A stretch of DNA of 64,000 bases from Microbacterium sp. No. 7 (GTDB lineage Bacteria; Actinomycetota; Actinomycetes; Actinomycetales; Microbacteriaceae). How positions within the stretch are numbered: position 1 is the stretch's first letter; each line of letters begins with the position of its first letter. The notes under the pieces are model-generated. The model was not told the origin of the DNA, did not search any database, and was given only the letters and a program-made list of their open reading frames with translations. The stretch is taken from NCBI RefSeq assembly GCF_001314225.1, contig NZ_CP012697.1, positions 1,178,001-1,242,000 of the forward strand, written 5' to 3'. Both the position numbers and the translations under genes were made by a program. This document shows, piece by piece, positions 34,616-44,225 of this stretch.

Positions 34616-36081
34616 GCGTTGCCGCCCCGACACGCCCGCCGCACGTCGCGGCGGGGACGGGCGCGCCGATCCGCCGGCCCGACGTCTCGTCGCCGGAGGT
34701 GATGACGCGGCGGGCCTGGTGGCTCGTCATCCTGAACGTGCTCGTGCCCGGCTCGGCGCAGGTGCTCGCGGGGAGCCGCCGGCTCGGACGCTTCGGCCTC
34801 GGCGCGACCCTGCTGCTGTGGACGCTGCTGATCGTGCACGCTGTGTGGGCGCTCACGTCGTGGACGTCGCTGCTCGGCTTCTACGCGGGCGCCTGGGTGC
34901 CCGACGCGGTCGGGCTGCTGCGCGCGGTGCCGCTGCTCGTGCTGCAGGCGCTGCTGTTCGGCTACGCGCTGCTGTGGGCGGTGCTGACGATCGACACGCT
35001 GCGCCTCACGCGCCTCGTGCACGTGCGCGCCGCCGCACGGCTGCCCGTCGCGCTGCTCGCGGTCGTGCTGCTCGTGGTCACGAGCGGCGTGGCGGTGTGG
35101 GCGGGGCAGCGGGTCGGCTCGCTGCGCGACACGCTCGCGACGCTCTTCGCCACGAGCGCGCCGAGCGTGCCGCCCTCCGACGGCCACTACAACATCCTGC
35201 TGCTGGGCGCCGACAGCGGCGACGGCCGCGACTCGATGCGCTTCGACTCCATCTCGGTCGTGTCGGTCAACGCCGAGACCGGTGCCCTGACGATCGTCGG
35301 CATCCCTCGCGACCTCTACGGCCCGCCGTTCTCGGAGGGCCCCATGAACGACCTCTACCCCGACGGCTTCGAGGGGTACGAGTCGGAGACGTGCGGCTGG
35401 ACGGCCGGCATCAACCAGCTGATGAACGCCGTCGAGGTGTGCCGTGAGGACGGCGGCACGGGACTGTTCCCGGATGCCGCGGCGCGCGGCTCGTCGCCCG
35501 CGATCGAGGCGACCAAGCAGGCGGCCGAGGGCGTTCTCGGCATCGAGATCCCGTACTACGTCTTCATCGACATGCACGGGTTCGCCGACCTCATCGACGC
35601 CCTGGGCGGCGTGGAGATCACGGTGCAGGAGCGCCTGCCGAAGGGCGGCGGCCCCGCCTACGACGGCCAGTCCGCCGACGAGTGGGCGATCGGCTGGATC
35701 GAGGAGGGTACGCAGCACATGGACGGCGACACCGCCCAGTGGTACGCGCGCTCGCGCTACACGACGAGCGACTGGGACCGCATGCGCCGTCAGCGCGAGC
35801 TGCAGCAGGCGATCCTCGCGCAGATGAACCCGATGAACGTGATGCTGCGGTTCCAGGAGGTGATGTCCGCGGGGCGCGACCTCGTGAGCACCGACCTGCC
35901 CGCCTCGATGCTGCCCTACTTCGCCGAGCTCGCGCTCGACGCCAAGGGACAGCCCGTGACGACCCTCGAGCTCACCCCCGAGGGCATCGGGATCGACCCC
36001 GACGACCCCGATCCGGGCGACTGGGACGTCGTCCGCGAGACGCTGCACGACATCCTGCACCCGCCGGCCCCCGAGGAGTGA
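34612..36081 (+). CDS. LCP-family glycopolymer transferase
   Basis: A 489-residue LytR-CpsA-Psr protein. Three or four membrane helices occupy ~35-160 ([19 protein letters not shown] first). The extracellular LCP domain follows from ~190: [43 protein letters not shown] and [37 protein letters not shown] carries the conserved arginines. LCP enzymes move polymers from lipid carriers to peptidoglycan (or arabinogalactan). The GTG overlaps the purE stop; AAGGA lies 6 bases before it. A partner for the polymer genes at 40-64 kb is likely. Confidence 0.92.
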   Translation: MSVAAPTRPPHVAAGTGAPIRRPDVSSPEVMTRRAWWLVILNVLVPGSAQVLAGSRRLGRFGLGATLLLWTLLIVHAVWALTSWTSLLGFYAGAWVPDAVGLLRAVPLLVLQALLFGYALLWAVLTIDTLRLTRLVHVRAAARLPVALLAVVLLVVTSGVAVWAGQRVGSLRDTLATLFATSAPSVPPSDGHYNILLLGADSGDGRDSMRFDSISVVSVNAETGALTIVGIPRDLYGPPFSEGPMNDLYPDGFEGYESETCGWTAGINQLMNAVEVCREDGGTGLFPDAAARGSSPAIEATKQAAEGVLGIEIPYYVFIDMHGFADLIDALGGVEITVQERLPKGGGPAYDGQSADEWAIGWIEEGTQHMDGDTAQWYARSRYTTSDWDRMRRQRELQQAILAQMNPMNVMLRFQEVMSAGRDLVSTDLPASMLPYFAELALDAKGQPVTTLELTPEGIGIDPDDPDPGDWDVVRETLHDILHPPAPEE

Positions 36082-36083
36082 CC

Positions 36084-37196
36084 GTGACGGTCACGCTGCG
36101 GATCGTGCTCGACCAGGTCGCGGCCCCGACCGACCCGGACCTCGCCGCCGCGTCGGCCGAGCTGGCGCGGGCGCTCGTGCGCACGGCGCCGGACGGGTGC
36201 GAGGTCGCGGGCATCGTGCCCGCCGGCGACGCCGCGTCGCTCGAGGCCGAGGTGCCCGGGCTCGCGGGCGTGCGCCGCGCGCCGCTGCCGCGCCGGGAGC
36301 TCGCGATCGCGTGGCAGATGGGCATGGGCGGGGGAGAGGCGGGCGGCCTCGTGCACGCCCCCAGCCTGATGGCGCCGCTCGTCAGGCACGACCGCGTGCA
36401 CGACGCCGACCAGACGGTCGTGACGATGTGGGACCTCGCGGCGTGGGAGCGGCCCGACGAGCTGCCGAAGTCGTTCGTCGCGTGGCAGCGCGGCATGCTC
36501 AAGCGGGCCGTCAAGCACGCGGATGCCGTGGTCGTCCCCACCCACGCGACGGCGGAGCGCGTCGCGGAGCTCGGCGCGTTCGGCGAGCGGGTGCGCGTCA
36601 TCGCGGGCGCCCCGCCCGAGGAGTTCGCCGTTCCCGCCGACGATGTCGGCCGCCGGCGGGTGCTCGAGCTGCCCCACGCCTACGTGCTGACCTCGGGCTC
36701 GTCGCGGCCGTCGTCGCGGCTCGCCGACGCGTTCCGGGCGTTCGCCGCCGCGGCCGGCGCCGAGCCCGTCGTTGTCATCGGCGTGCCCGCCGGCGACGAG
36801 GCCGCGGTGCGTGCGCTCGCGGCGCAGGCCGGCATCGGCGACGACCGCCTGTTCGTGCGGGGGGCGCTCGACCGCTTCGACCGGGCGGCCGTGCTGCGGG
36901 CCGCGCGCGTGCTCGTGGCGCCGTCGACGGCGTCGGACTTCCCCTGGCGCGTCGTCGAGGCGCTGCGGCTCGGCGTGCCGGTCGTGGCGAGCGACAGCGC
37001 CGTGCATCGCGACGTCGTCGCCGACGGCGGAGCGCTCGCCGACGAGCCCGCCGCCGAGGGGCTCGCCGCGGCGCTGGAACGGGCTCTCGGGGGCGCCGAG
37101 GCGCGCCGGATGAAGGTGCTGTCGGCCGATCGCGGCCGCGCGTTCTCCTGGCTGAGCGCCGCGGAGAAGGTGTGGCATCTGCACGCCGAATTGTGA
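36084..37196 (+). CDS. Glycosyltransferase, GT4-like
   Basis: A 370-residue GT-B glycosyltransferase. The C-terminal half has the nucleotide-sugar region (VLTSGSSRPSSRLADAFRAF, LVAPSTASDFPWRVVEALRLGVPVVASDSAVHRDVVADGG), including the E-x7-like loop of GT4. The N-terminal acceptor half is less conserved. GTG 36084 has GAGGA 6 bases before it and is preferred over GTG 36078, which overlaps the LCP stop but has no room for a ribosome site. It is probably co-transcribed with the LCP gene, suggesting a role in wall polymer assembly. Confidence 0.83.
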   Translation: MTVTLRIVLDQVAAPTDPDLAAASAELARALVRTAPDGCEVAGIVPAGDAASLEAEVPGLAGVRRAPLPRRELAIAWQMGMGGGEAGGLVHAPSLMAPLVRHDRVHDADQTVVTMWDLAAWERPDELPKSFVAWQRGMLKRAVKHADAVVVPTHATAERVAELGAFGERVRVIAGAPPEEFAVPADDVGRRRVLELPHAYVLTSGSSRPSSRLADAFRAFAAAAGAEPVVVIGVPAGDEAAVRALAAQAGIGDDRLFVRGALDRFDRAAVLRAARVLVAPSTASDFPWRVVEALRLGVPVVASDSAVHRDVVADGGALADEPAAEGLAAALERALGGAEARRMKVLSADRGRAFSWLSAAEKVWHLHAEL

Positions 37197-37271
37197 CCGA
37201 AGTTTGTTTTTTCTCGGCGTGTCGCAGCAGACGAATTCTGTCTTCGGGTGGTAGTTGAGCGCAACTTCAGT

Positions 37272-37277
37272 AACAAT
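37272..37277 (+). promoter_or_regulatory. -10 box, leaderless CWB2 protein gene
   Basis: AACAAT, then GACCCC, then ATG 37284 (6-base gap). The upstream bases 37197-37260 are less GC-rich and include a run of T. Confidence 0.4.
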
Positions 37278-37283
37278 GACCCC

Positions 37284-39275
37284 ATGCGTCCCAGCCGTCC
37301 CTCCTCCCTCACGCGCTCGTTTCGCCTCCTCGCCGGTGCCGCGGCCGCCCTGCTGATCGCCGGCGTCGCGAGCGTCGCGACCTCCGCTCCCGCGCAGGCG
37401 GCCGCGCTGCCCGACTCCATCAGCGGCGGCGGCTACATCATCAGCGACGACGAGTTCTTCCGCACCGGAACGATGACCTCCGACGAGATCCAGGCGTTCC
37501 TGGAGAGCAAGGTGCCGTCGTGCAAGGCGACGAGCGGGCCGCCGTGCCTCAAGGACTTCCGCGCCGACATGGGCTCGGTGTCGGCGGACAAGTACTGCGG
37601 CGCGATCGAGGGCGGCACGGGGCTGCGCGCGAGCGACATCATCGCGCGCGTCGGCGATGCCTGCGGCATCAACCCCAAGGTCATCCTCGTGATGCTGCAG
37701 AAGGAGCAGGGGCTCGTGCTCTCGTCGCAGCCCTCCGACTGGTCGTACCGCGCGGCGATGGGACAGATGTGCCCCGACGACGCGCCGTGCGACGCGGCGG
37801 CCGCGGGCTTCGTGAACCAGGTGCGCCTCGGCACTCGCCAGCAGCAGATCTACGTGCAGAACCCGGGCTCGTTCCGCTACAAGGCGGGACAGACCAACAC
37901 GATCCAGTGGAGCCCGGACAAGAGCTGCGGCACGTCGGAGGTCTACATCGAGAACCAGGCCACGGCCAACCTGTACAACTACACGCCCTACCGGCCGAAC
38001 GCGGCGGCGCTCGCCGCCGGCTACGGCACGGGCGACCGGTGCTCGTCGTACGGCAACCGCAACTTCTACCTGTACTACGTCGACTGGTTCGGGCGCGACG
38101 GCTCGGGCACGGTCGGGCAGCCGGCGGGCTCGGGCGCCTGCGCCGTGCCGGTCGACGTGCAGGACGCCGCGGGCGCCGTGATCGTCGACACCGACCTCAT
38201 CAACGCGCGCCAGGCGCCGTCGACCGACTGCACGAGGGACGTCGTGCAGTTCTCGCGCGGCCAGGTCGCGAAGCGCACGGGCGTCTACGGGCAGTGGTGG
38301 CGCGTGTCGATCGACGGCAGCACCTACTGGATGCACAGCGACTTCCTGGCCGAGGAGCCCGCGCCGCCCTACACGACCGCGCGCATCGCGGGCGACGACC
38401 GCTACGCGACGTCGGCCCTCGCGTCGGCCGCCGCGTTCCCGGGCGGCGCCGACGTCGTCTACCTCGCCTCGGGCGCCGACTTCCCCGACGCCCTGGCGGC
38501 CGCGGCCGCGGCGGCGGGCGACGACGCGTCGCTGCTGCTGGCATCCCGCACGGGCCTGTCGGCCGCGGTGCGCGACGAGCTGCAGCGCCTCGCGCCGCAG
38601 TCGGTCGTGCTCGTGGGCGGCACGGGCGTGCTGGGCGCCGAGGTCGTGGACGCCGTGGCCGCCGCGCTCCCGGGCGCCGACGTGCAGCGCATCGCGGGCG
38701 AGAACCGCTACGAGACCAGCCGGCTGCTCGCGAGCGAGGGCCGGTCGACGGCGGCGACGATCTACGTCGCGGCCGGGCGCACGTACGCCGACGCGCTCGT
38801 CGCCTCGGCGGTCGCCGGGGCCGAGAACGCGCCCGTGATCCTCGTCGACGGCGCCGCCGACGGGCTCGACGCGGCGACGCTCGACACGCTGCGCAGCCTC
38901 AGCGTCGGCAACGCCGTCATCGCGGGCGGCACGGGCACCGTGAGCAGCGGGGTGGAGAGCGCCCTGGCGTCGTCCGGCATCGCGGTGACGCGCCACGGCG
39001 GCGCCGACCGCTACGCGACGAGCCAGCTGCTCAACGCGGCGTCGTACGGCGGCAGCGTGCCCCGCGCGTACGTCGCGACGGGCGTCGACTTCCCCGACGC
39101 GCTCTCCAGCGCCGTGCTGGCGGGCACGACCCGCGCGCCGCTGTTCTCGCAGCCCGCGGCGTGCATGACGGATGCCGCGAAGGACTTCTTCCTCGCGCGC
39201 GGCACGTCGACGGTCACGCTGGTCGGCGGCACCGGATCGCTCAGCGACGCCGTCGCCCGGTCGGAGCGCTGCTAG
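37284..39275 (+). CDS. Secreted surface protein with SH3-like and three CWB2 repeats
   Basis: A 663-residue secreted protein. A signal peptide (1-~40, ending APAQA) precedes a domain of ~230 residues with eight or more cysteines and the motif NPKVILVMLQKEQGLV, seen in actinobacterial surface proteins and recalling a lysozyme-like helix. Residues ~290-370 look like an SH3-type domain (INARQAPS ... WWRVSIDGSTYWMHSDFL). Three CWB2 units follow, each opening with a DRYATS- or NRYETS-like motif (~385, ~475, ~570). CWB2 modules bind anionic wall polymers in clostridia. The ligand here is unknown; the local polymer is a candidate. Confidence 0.88.
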   Translation: MRPSRPSSLTRSFRLLAGAAAALLIAGVASVATSAPAQAAALPDSISGGGYIISDDEFFRTGTMTSDEIQAFLESKVPSCKATSGPPCLKDFRADMGSVSADKYCGAIEGGTGLRASDIIARVGDACGINPKVILVMLQKEQGLVLSSQPSDWSYRAAMGQMCPDDAPCDAAAAGFVNQVRLGTRQQQIYVQNPGSFRYKAGQTNTIQWSPDKSCGTSEVYIENQATANLYNYTPYRPNAAALAAGYGTGDRCSSYGNRNFYLYYVDWFGRDGSGTVGQPAGSGACAVPVDVQDAAGAVIVDTDLINARQAPSTDCTRDVVQFSRGQVAKRTGVYGQWWRVSIDGSTYWMHSDFLAEEPAPPYTTARIAGDDRYATSALASAAAFPGGADVVYLASGADFPDALAAAAAAAGDDASLLLASRTGLSAAVRDELQRLAPQSVVLVGGTGVLGAEVVDAVAAALPGADVQRIAGENRYETSRLLASEGRSTAATIYVAAGRTYADALVASAVAGAENAPVILVDGAADGLDAATLDTLRSLSVGNAVIAGGTGTVSSGVESALASSGIAVTRHGGADRYATSQLLNAASYGGSVPRAYVATGVDFPDALSSAVLAGTTRAPLFSQPAACMTDAAKDFFLARGTSTVTLVGGTGSLSDAVARSERC

Positions 39276-39318
39276 CGGCCGGCGCCGGCGACACCGCGGC
39301 CGGCGTCGGCGGGACCCG

Positions 39319-40386
39319 TCAGACGCCGGCCCGCCGGTAGACCTCTTCGAGCGCGGCGCGCACGGCCGCCGGGTCGAAGCGGCCCGCGACGGTCGCGGCG
39401 ACCTGCTCGGCCGTGCGGTCGGCGGTCGCCGCCAGCAGCGACGCGACGGCGTCCGCGTAGGCGCCCGCGTCGGCGCTCTCGACGAACCGGCTCACGGCCG
39501 GGTCCGCGTAGTCCACCGCGCCGGTGCGCGCTCCGCTGACGATCGGCCGGCCGTGCACGAGCGCCTCGGCGGCGACGACGCAGAAGTTGTCGCCCCGGGT
39601 GGGCAGCAGCAGCAGGTCGGCGGCCTCGTAGCGCCGGTCGAGCTCCGGCCCCGGGAGCGTGCCGGTCAGATGCACCCGGTCGAGGACGCCGAGGTCGGCC
39701 GCCCGTCGCCGCACGGCGTCGCGCAGGGGACCGTCGCCGACCCACGTGAGATCGGCGTCGACGCCGCGCGCGCGCAGCGCGGCGAGCGTCTCGACGGCCG
39801 TCAGCGGTCCCTTGCGGTCGATCAGCCCGCCGACGCCGATGAGGCGATTCCGGCGCGGCAGCGGTCGCACCTCGACGGGCGGGACGACGCACGGCACGAT
39901 CGCGAGGGGGCCGCGGCGGCTCCGGGCGATCGCGTCGGCGAGGCGCGACGACTCCGCGACGACGACGGCGGGGCGTCTCAGCAGGGGCAGCAGCCCGCGC
40001 AGCGCCGCCCGCTCGAGCCGGGGGCGCGTCTCGGGCGACGTGATCGCCGACCAGTGCTCGGAATGCACCCAGGGCCCGCGGGCGGGCCGGCCGACGAGCC
40101 ACGGGATCAGGCCCGTCAGGGCGTGAGTGTGCACGACGTCGGCGGACGCCCGGCGCACGGCCCGCCGGGCGCGCACGTAGTCGAGCGGGTTCGCCCGGCG
40201 CAGGGCGAGCCGTCGCACCGTCGCACGTCCCGGCACCGGCGCGCGACCCGGGCGTCCCGACCAGTCGAGGTGCAGCACGCGCACGTCGTGGGCCTCGGCG
40301 AGGGCCTCGGCCTCGCGCGCGACGAAGACGCCGGACTCGGGGGCATCCGCGGTCGGGTACCACGGCGTCACGACGAGGATCCGCAC
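39319..40386 (-). CDS. Glycosyltransferase family 4
   Basis: A 355-residue GT-B enzyme. N-terminus ILVVTPWYPTADAPESGVFVAREAEALA is the typical GT4 acceptor-side start. The donor side has IGVGGLIDRKGPLTAVETL, LTGTLPGPELDRRYEAADLLLLPTRGDNFCVVAAEALVHGRPIVSG. GTG 40386 lies 6 bases from a TACCCT box, so a leaderless mRNA is likely. It is convergent with the CWB2 gene, with a GC-rich palindromic 43-bp gap, and divergent from the exporter genes. Sugar donor and acceptor are not predictable. Confidence 0.88.
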   Translation of the reverse strand: MRILVVTPWYPTADAPESGVFVAREAEALAEAHDVRVLHLDWSGRPGRAPVPGRATVRRLALRRANPLDYVRARRAVRRASADVVHTHALTGLIPWLVGRPARGPWVHSEHWSAITSPETRPRLERAALRGLLPLLRRPAVVVAESSRLADAIARSRRGPLAIVPCVVPPVEVRPLPRRNRLIGVGGLIDRKGPLTAVETLAALRARGVDADLTWVGDGPLRDAVRRRAADLGVLDRVHLTGTLPGPELDRRYEAADLLLLPTRGDNFCVVAAEALVHGRPIVSGARTGAVDYADPAVSRFVESADAGAYADAVASLLAATADRTAEQVAATVAGRFDPAAVRAALEEVYRRAGV

Positions 40387-40392
40387 CCTGCG

Positions 40393-40398
40393 AGGGTA
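40393..40398 (-). promoter_or_regulatory. -10 box, leaderless GT4 gene
   Basis: TACCCT on the minus strand, then CGCAGG, then GTG 40386. Confidence 0.5.
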
Positions 40399-40415
40399 TC
40401 AAGCCCGCCGTCTCC

Positions 40416-40421
40416 TACACT
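40416..40421 (+). promoter_or_regulatory. -10 box for exporter operon
   Basis: TACACT, about 98 bases before the permease GTG, so this transcript has a leader of ~90 bases, unlike the neighbouring leaderless genes. TTAGGGTT just after it may also take part. Confidence 0.4.
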
Positions 40422-40518
40422 GTTAGGGTTTGCATGCGGCGACCCGGCCGCTGCGCCGAGCCCCTCCCGCCCCGCATCCTCCCACCCGTAGCCCTCCCTT
40501 CCAGCGATTCCAGAGACC

Positions 40519-41424
40519 GTGAGCGATCGACCCGACCTGTTCTCCTCCGTGCCGCGCACGGAGTTCGACATCCCCGGCCGCAGCCGCGGGCTGCTCGACG
40601 TGTTCCGCTGGCACTACCTGCTGGCGCTGCTCGTGCGCACGGGCGTCACGACGCGCTACCGCAACTCGATCCTCGGGTGGACGTGGTCGTACGTGCGCCC
40701 CGCGGCGCAGTTCCTCGTCTTCTTCATCGTGCTGGGGATCTTCCTGCAGCTCAACAAGGGCGGCATCGAGAACTACGCCGTCTACCTGTTCAGCGGCATC
40801 GTGGTCATCAACCTGTTCAGCGAGGCGTTCAAGAACGGCACGACGTCGATCGTCGGCAACGCCCCGCTGATCCGCAAGGTCTTCCTGCCGCGGCAGCTGT
40901 TCGCGATCTCGGCCGTCATCGTGGCGTTCGTGCACTTCCTGCCGCAGGTGGCGCTGCTGCTGATCGTGTGCCTCTTCATGGGCTGGATCACGCACATCTC
41001 GGTGCTGTCCGTGCTCGCGATGCTCGCGGCGATGGTCATCGTGATGATCTTCGCGCTCGGGCTGGGCCTCTTCTTCGGGGCCGTCAACGTGCGCTTCCGC
41101 GACGCCGAGAACATCGTCGAGCTGCTGCTGCTGCTCGCGACGTGGGCCTCGCCCGTGCTCTACGCGTGGACGATGGTGCGCGACGCGCTGCACGACCTCG
41201 GCCTGCCCTCGTGGCTGCTGGAGGTCTACCTGCTCAACCCGCTCACGCACGCCGTCGAGCTCTTCCACTTCGCCTTCTGGTATCCCGTGACCGACACGAT
41301 GCTCGAGCTGCCGCCGAACCTCGGGTGGAACACGCTGTGGACGCTGCTCCTCTCCGTCGCGACGCTGCTGATCGGCCAGGCGGTCTTCCGCCGGCTCGAG
41401 GGAAGGTTCGCCCAGGATCTATGA
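40519..41424 (+). CDS. wzm: Polysaccharide ABC exporter permease (Wzm type)
   Basis: A 301-residue ABC-2 type permease with six membrane helices. It exports lipid-linked cell-surface polysaccharide or teichoic-type polymer. The N-terminal TRYRNSILGWTWSYVRPAAQFLVFF and central VNVRFRDAENIVELLLLLATWASPVLYAW are characteristic of the Wzm/TagG group. The GTG start has only a weak ribosome site (AGAGA). It is followed, with a four-base overlap, by its ATPase. The polymer is presumably made by the surrounding glycosyltransferases. Confidence 0.93.
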   Translation: MSDRPDLFSSVPRTEFDIPGRSRGLLDVFRWHYLLALLVRTGVTTRYRNSILGWTWSYVRPAAQFLVFFIVLGIFLQLNKGGIENYAVYLFSGIVVINLFSEAFKNGTTSIVGNAPLIRKVFLPRQLFAISAVIVAFVHFLPQVALLLIVCLFMGWITHISVLSVLAMLAAMVIVMIFALGLGLFFGAVNVRFRDAENIVELLLLLATWASPVLYAWTMVRDALHDLGLPSWLLEVYLLNPLTHAVELFHFAFWYPVTDTMLELPPNLGWNTLWTLLLSVATLLIGQAVFRRLEGRFAQDL

Positions 41425-42188
41425 GCGCCGAGCCCCTGACCCCTCGCGCGGGAAGCGCTCCCGCCCCCGTGCGCCCGAGCATCATCGTCGACGGCGTGCA
41501 GAAGACGTTCCTGCTCAACCACGCCTTCTCGTTCAAGGACACCGTCGTGTCGTGGATCCGCCGCCGCAAGACGACGAGCGTCTTCGAGGCGCTGAGCGGC
41601 GTCGACCTCGTGATCGGCGAGGGCGAGTCGGTCGCGATCCTGGGGCTCAACGGCTCGGGCAAGTCGACGCTGCTCAAGCTCGTCTCGGGCGTCATGGAGC
41701 CGGATGCCGGGCAGGTCCTCACCCGCGGACGCGTCGCCGGCCTGATCGAGGTCGGCGCGGGCTTCCACCCCGAGCTGTCGGGCCGCGAGAACGTCTTCCT
41801 GAACGCCGCGATCCTGGGCATGCAGCGCAAGGAGATCGAGGAGCGCTACGACGAGATCGTCGCGTTCAGCGAGATCGAGCAGTTCATCGACCAGGAGGTC
41901 AAGCACTACTCGTCGGGCATGTTCATGCGGCTCGCGTTCTCGGTCGCGATCCACGTCGAGCTCGACATCCTGCTCGTCGACGAGATCCTCTCGGTGGGCG
42001 ACGCGCCGTTCCGCGAGAAGTGCCGGGTGAAGTTCGAGGAGCTCATCGAGCAGGGCAAGACCCTGCTCGTCGTCAGCCACGACCTGGAGATGGTGCGCCA
42101 GCTCTGCACGCGCGGCATCGTCATCAGCAAGGGACGGGTCGTCTTCGACGGCGACATCGCGGCGGCGACCGCGCTCGTGGAGGGATAG
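41421..42188 (+). CDS. wzt: Polysaccharide ABC exporter ATPase (Wzt/TagH type)
   Basis: A 255-residue ATPase: Walker A GLNGSGKST (75-83), Q-loop region GLIEVGAGFHPELSGRENVFLNAAILG, the family's atypical signature HYSSGMFMRLAFSVAI, and Walker B ILLVDEILSVGD. The protein ends soon after the ATPase domain. It therefore lacks the C-terminal sugar-binding domain that some Wzt proteins use to recognise capped chains. Export should not depend on a terminal modification. The ATG overlaps the permease stop; the DUF6541 gene follows immediately. Confidence 0.94.
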   Translation: MSAEPLTPRAGSAPAPVRPSIIVDGVQKTFLLNHAFSFKDTVVSWIRRRKTTSVFEALSGVDLVIGEGESVAILGLNGSGKSTLLKLVSGVMEPDAGQVLTRGRVAGLIEVGAGFHPELSGRENVFLNAAILGMQRKEIEERYDEIVAFSEIEQFIDQEVKHYSSGMFMRLAFSVAIHVELDILLVDEILSVGDAPFREKCRVKFEELIEQGKTLLVVSHDLEMVRQLCTRGIVISKGRVVFDGDIAAATALVEG

Positions 42189-44183
42189 ATGCAGGCCTGG
42201 ATCGCACAGGCACCGGTGCTCGTCGTCGCGCTCGCGGTGCTGTTCGGTCCCGGCCTGCTCGCGGGGCTCGGCCTGCGGCTGCGCGGGCTCGCCCTGTGGG
42301 CGCTCGCCCCCGTGCTCGGCACGGCGGCCCTCGCGGCGCTCGCGATCGTGTACGGCGCGGTCGGCGTGCCCTGGTCGCCGCTCTCGATCGTGGCCGGATG
42401 CGCGGGGTTCGCGGCTGCCGCGTGGCTCGTGGGCCTCGCGCTCGGCCCCCGCGAGGCCGCGCCCCGCGAGCGGCGGGGCCTTGTGCTGCTCGCCGCCGGC
42501 CTCGCCGTCGGCATCGTGCTCGGCGCCGCGCGGTTCGGGATCTATCTCGGCGCCCCCGACGCCATCTCGCAGACCAACGACGCGATCTTCCACCTGAACG
42601 CGCTGCGCTGGGTGCTGGAGACCGGCAACGCCTCGTCCTTCCATCTCAGCGGCGTGCTCGGCGCGCGCAACATGTATCCCGGCGCGTGGCACGCGCTGGC
42701 ATCCGCGACGGCCCTGCTGACGGGCGCCTCGCTGCCCGTCGCCGTCAACGCGACGTCGTTCGCCGTCGCGTACGTCGCGTGGCCCGTCGGCATCGCGTGG
42801 CTCGCCCGCGTCGCGACCGGCTCGCGCGTCGTCGCGGCGCTCGCGGCCGCGCTGTCGACGGCGCTCATCGCCTTCCCGCTGCTCATGCTCGAGTGGGGCG
42901 TGCTGTACCCCTACGGGCTCTCGATCGCGCTGCTGCCCGCCGCCGTCGCCGTCGTGATCGCGACCGAGCAGGCGATGCGCGGCGCGGGGCGGGACTCCGG
43001 CGCGGAGGGCTCTGTGCGCGGCGCGGGGCGCGCGCGGGAGGCCGCCCGCGGCGGCATCCTCGTCCTCGCCGCGGCGGGCGCGCTCGCGCTCGCGCAGCCG
43101 GCGACGCTGCTCGCGTGGGGGCTCCTCGTCCTCGCGTGGCTCACCTGGTGGACCGCGCGGGTGCGCGAGCGCCGCATCGTCGCATACGCCGCGCTCGCGG
43201 CCTCGTGCGCGGCGTTCGGCGTGCTCTGGTACGTGCTCACGCGCACGACGAGCGGCGCGCACTGGGAGCCGTACCGCGGCAGGCTCGCCGCCGTGGCCGA
43301 CGTCGTGCTCAACGCGCACATGTGGCTCCCGCCCGCCGTCGGCGTGAGCGTCCTGTGCGTCGCGGGGCTCGTCGTCGCGGTGCGGCGGGCCGAGCTGCGC
43401 TGGCTCGCGACCGCCTGGCTGGTCTTCTCGGGGCTGTACGTCGCCGTAGCGTCCGTCGGCTCGCCGTTCGTGCGCACGTGGCTGCTCGGTGCCTGGTACG
43501 CCGACCCGTACCGGTTCGCGGCGCTCGCGCCGGTGACCGTCATCCCGCTCGCGGCGATCGGGCTGCACGCGATCGTCTCCTGGGCCGCCGCCGCGCTGTC
43601 GCGGAATCGGACCGTCGGGGCGCCGTCGGGCCGCCGCACGGATGCCGCCGAGGCGACGGGGGCCGGCTGGTCGATCGCGGGCGTCGCCGCCGTGGGCGTC
43701 GCGGGGCTCGTCGCCGTGCCCCTGCTCGTCATGCCGAGCGTGTTCGAGGACCGGTGGGACCCGGAGTCGCGCTACGCGAGCACGGCGCAGAGCTTCCTCT
43801 CGCCCGACGAGCGTGCGCTGCTGCAGCGGCTGCCCGAGAACGTGGCCGAGGACGCCCTGATCATCGCGAACCCGTCGACGGGCGCCGCGTTCGGCTATGC
43901 GCTCAGCGGCCGCAACGTCTACCCGCGCACGTGGCAGCCGCCCGGCGGCTCGTGGGACGCGATCGCGCACGGGCTGCGCGACGCCGCCGACGACCCCGCG
44001 GTGTGCGCGGCGCTCGCCGACTTCGGGTCGCCCGACCACGTGCTCGACTTCGGCGAGGGCGAGGCGTCTCCCGGACGCTACGTCATGCCCGGGATGACGG
44101 GCTTCGAGGACCGGCCGGGCTTCGAGCTCGTCGACCGGGAGGGGGATGCGTCGCTGTGGCGCATCACGGCCTGCACGGCATGA
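42189..44183 (+). CDS. DUF6541 multi-spanning membrane protein
   Basis: A 664-residue protein with about 14 hydrophobic segments and a C-terminal extracellular domain (from ~520). The first large loop has ISQTNDAIFHLNALRWVLETG and YPGAWHAL, followed by FPLLMLEWGVLYPYGL. The same three motifs recur in the partial gene at 63210. Acid and His residues in the first loop are typical of GT-C glycosyltransferases, so transfer of a lipid-linked sugar is a reasonable guess. It begins directly after the wzt stop. Cofactor, donor and product are unknown. Confidence 0.8.
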   Translation: MQAWIAQAPVLVVALAVLFGPGLLAGLGLRLRGLALWALAPVLGTAALAALAIVYGAVGVPWSPLSIVAGCAGFAAAAWLVGLALGPREAAPRERRGLVLLAAGLAVGIVLGAARFGIYLGAPDAISQTNDAIFHLNALRWVLETGNASSFHLSGVLGARNMYPGAWHALASATALLTGASLPVAVNATSFAVAYVAWPVGIAWLARVATGSRVVAALAAALSTALIAFPLLMLEWGVLYPYGLSIALLPAAVAVVIATEQAMRGAGRDSGAEGSVRGAGRAREAARGGILVLAAAGALALAQPATLLAWGLLVLAWLTWWTARVRERRIVAYAALAASCAAFGVLWYVLTRTTSGAHWEPYRGRLAAVADVVLNAHMWLPPAVGVSVLCVAGLVVAVRRAELRWLATAWLVFSGLYVAVASVGSPFVRTWLLGAWYADPYRFAALAPVTVIPLAAIGLHAIVSWAAAALSRNRTVGAPSGRRTDAAEATGAGWSIAGVAAVGVAGLVAVPLLVMPSVFEDRWDPESRYASTAQSFLSPDERALLQRLPENVAEDALIIANPSTGAAFGYALSGRNVYPRTWQPPGGSWDAIAHGLRDAADDPAVCAALADFGSPDHVLDFGEGEASPGRYVMPGMTGFEDRPGFELVDREGDASLWRITACTA

Positions 44184-44211
44184 CGCCCCGTGCATGCGGG
44201 ACCTCGCCCGG

Positions 44212-44217
44212 TAGAAT
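44212..44217 (+). promoter_or_regulatory. -10 box, leaderless GT2 gene
   Basis: TAGAAT, then 8 bases, then GTG 44226. Confidence 0.5.
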
Positions 44218-44225
44218 CGACCGTC

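Noticed and set aside
40434..40518. An ATG just after the TACACT/TTAGGG promoter that could begin a leader peptide
   Set aside because: The frame does not end before the permease; it runs through it out of frame with basic, repetitive sequence.
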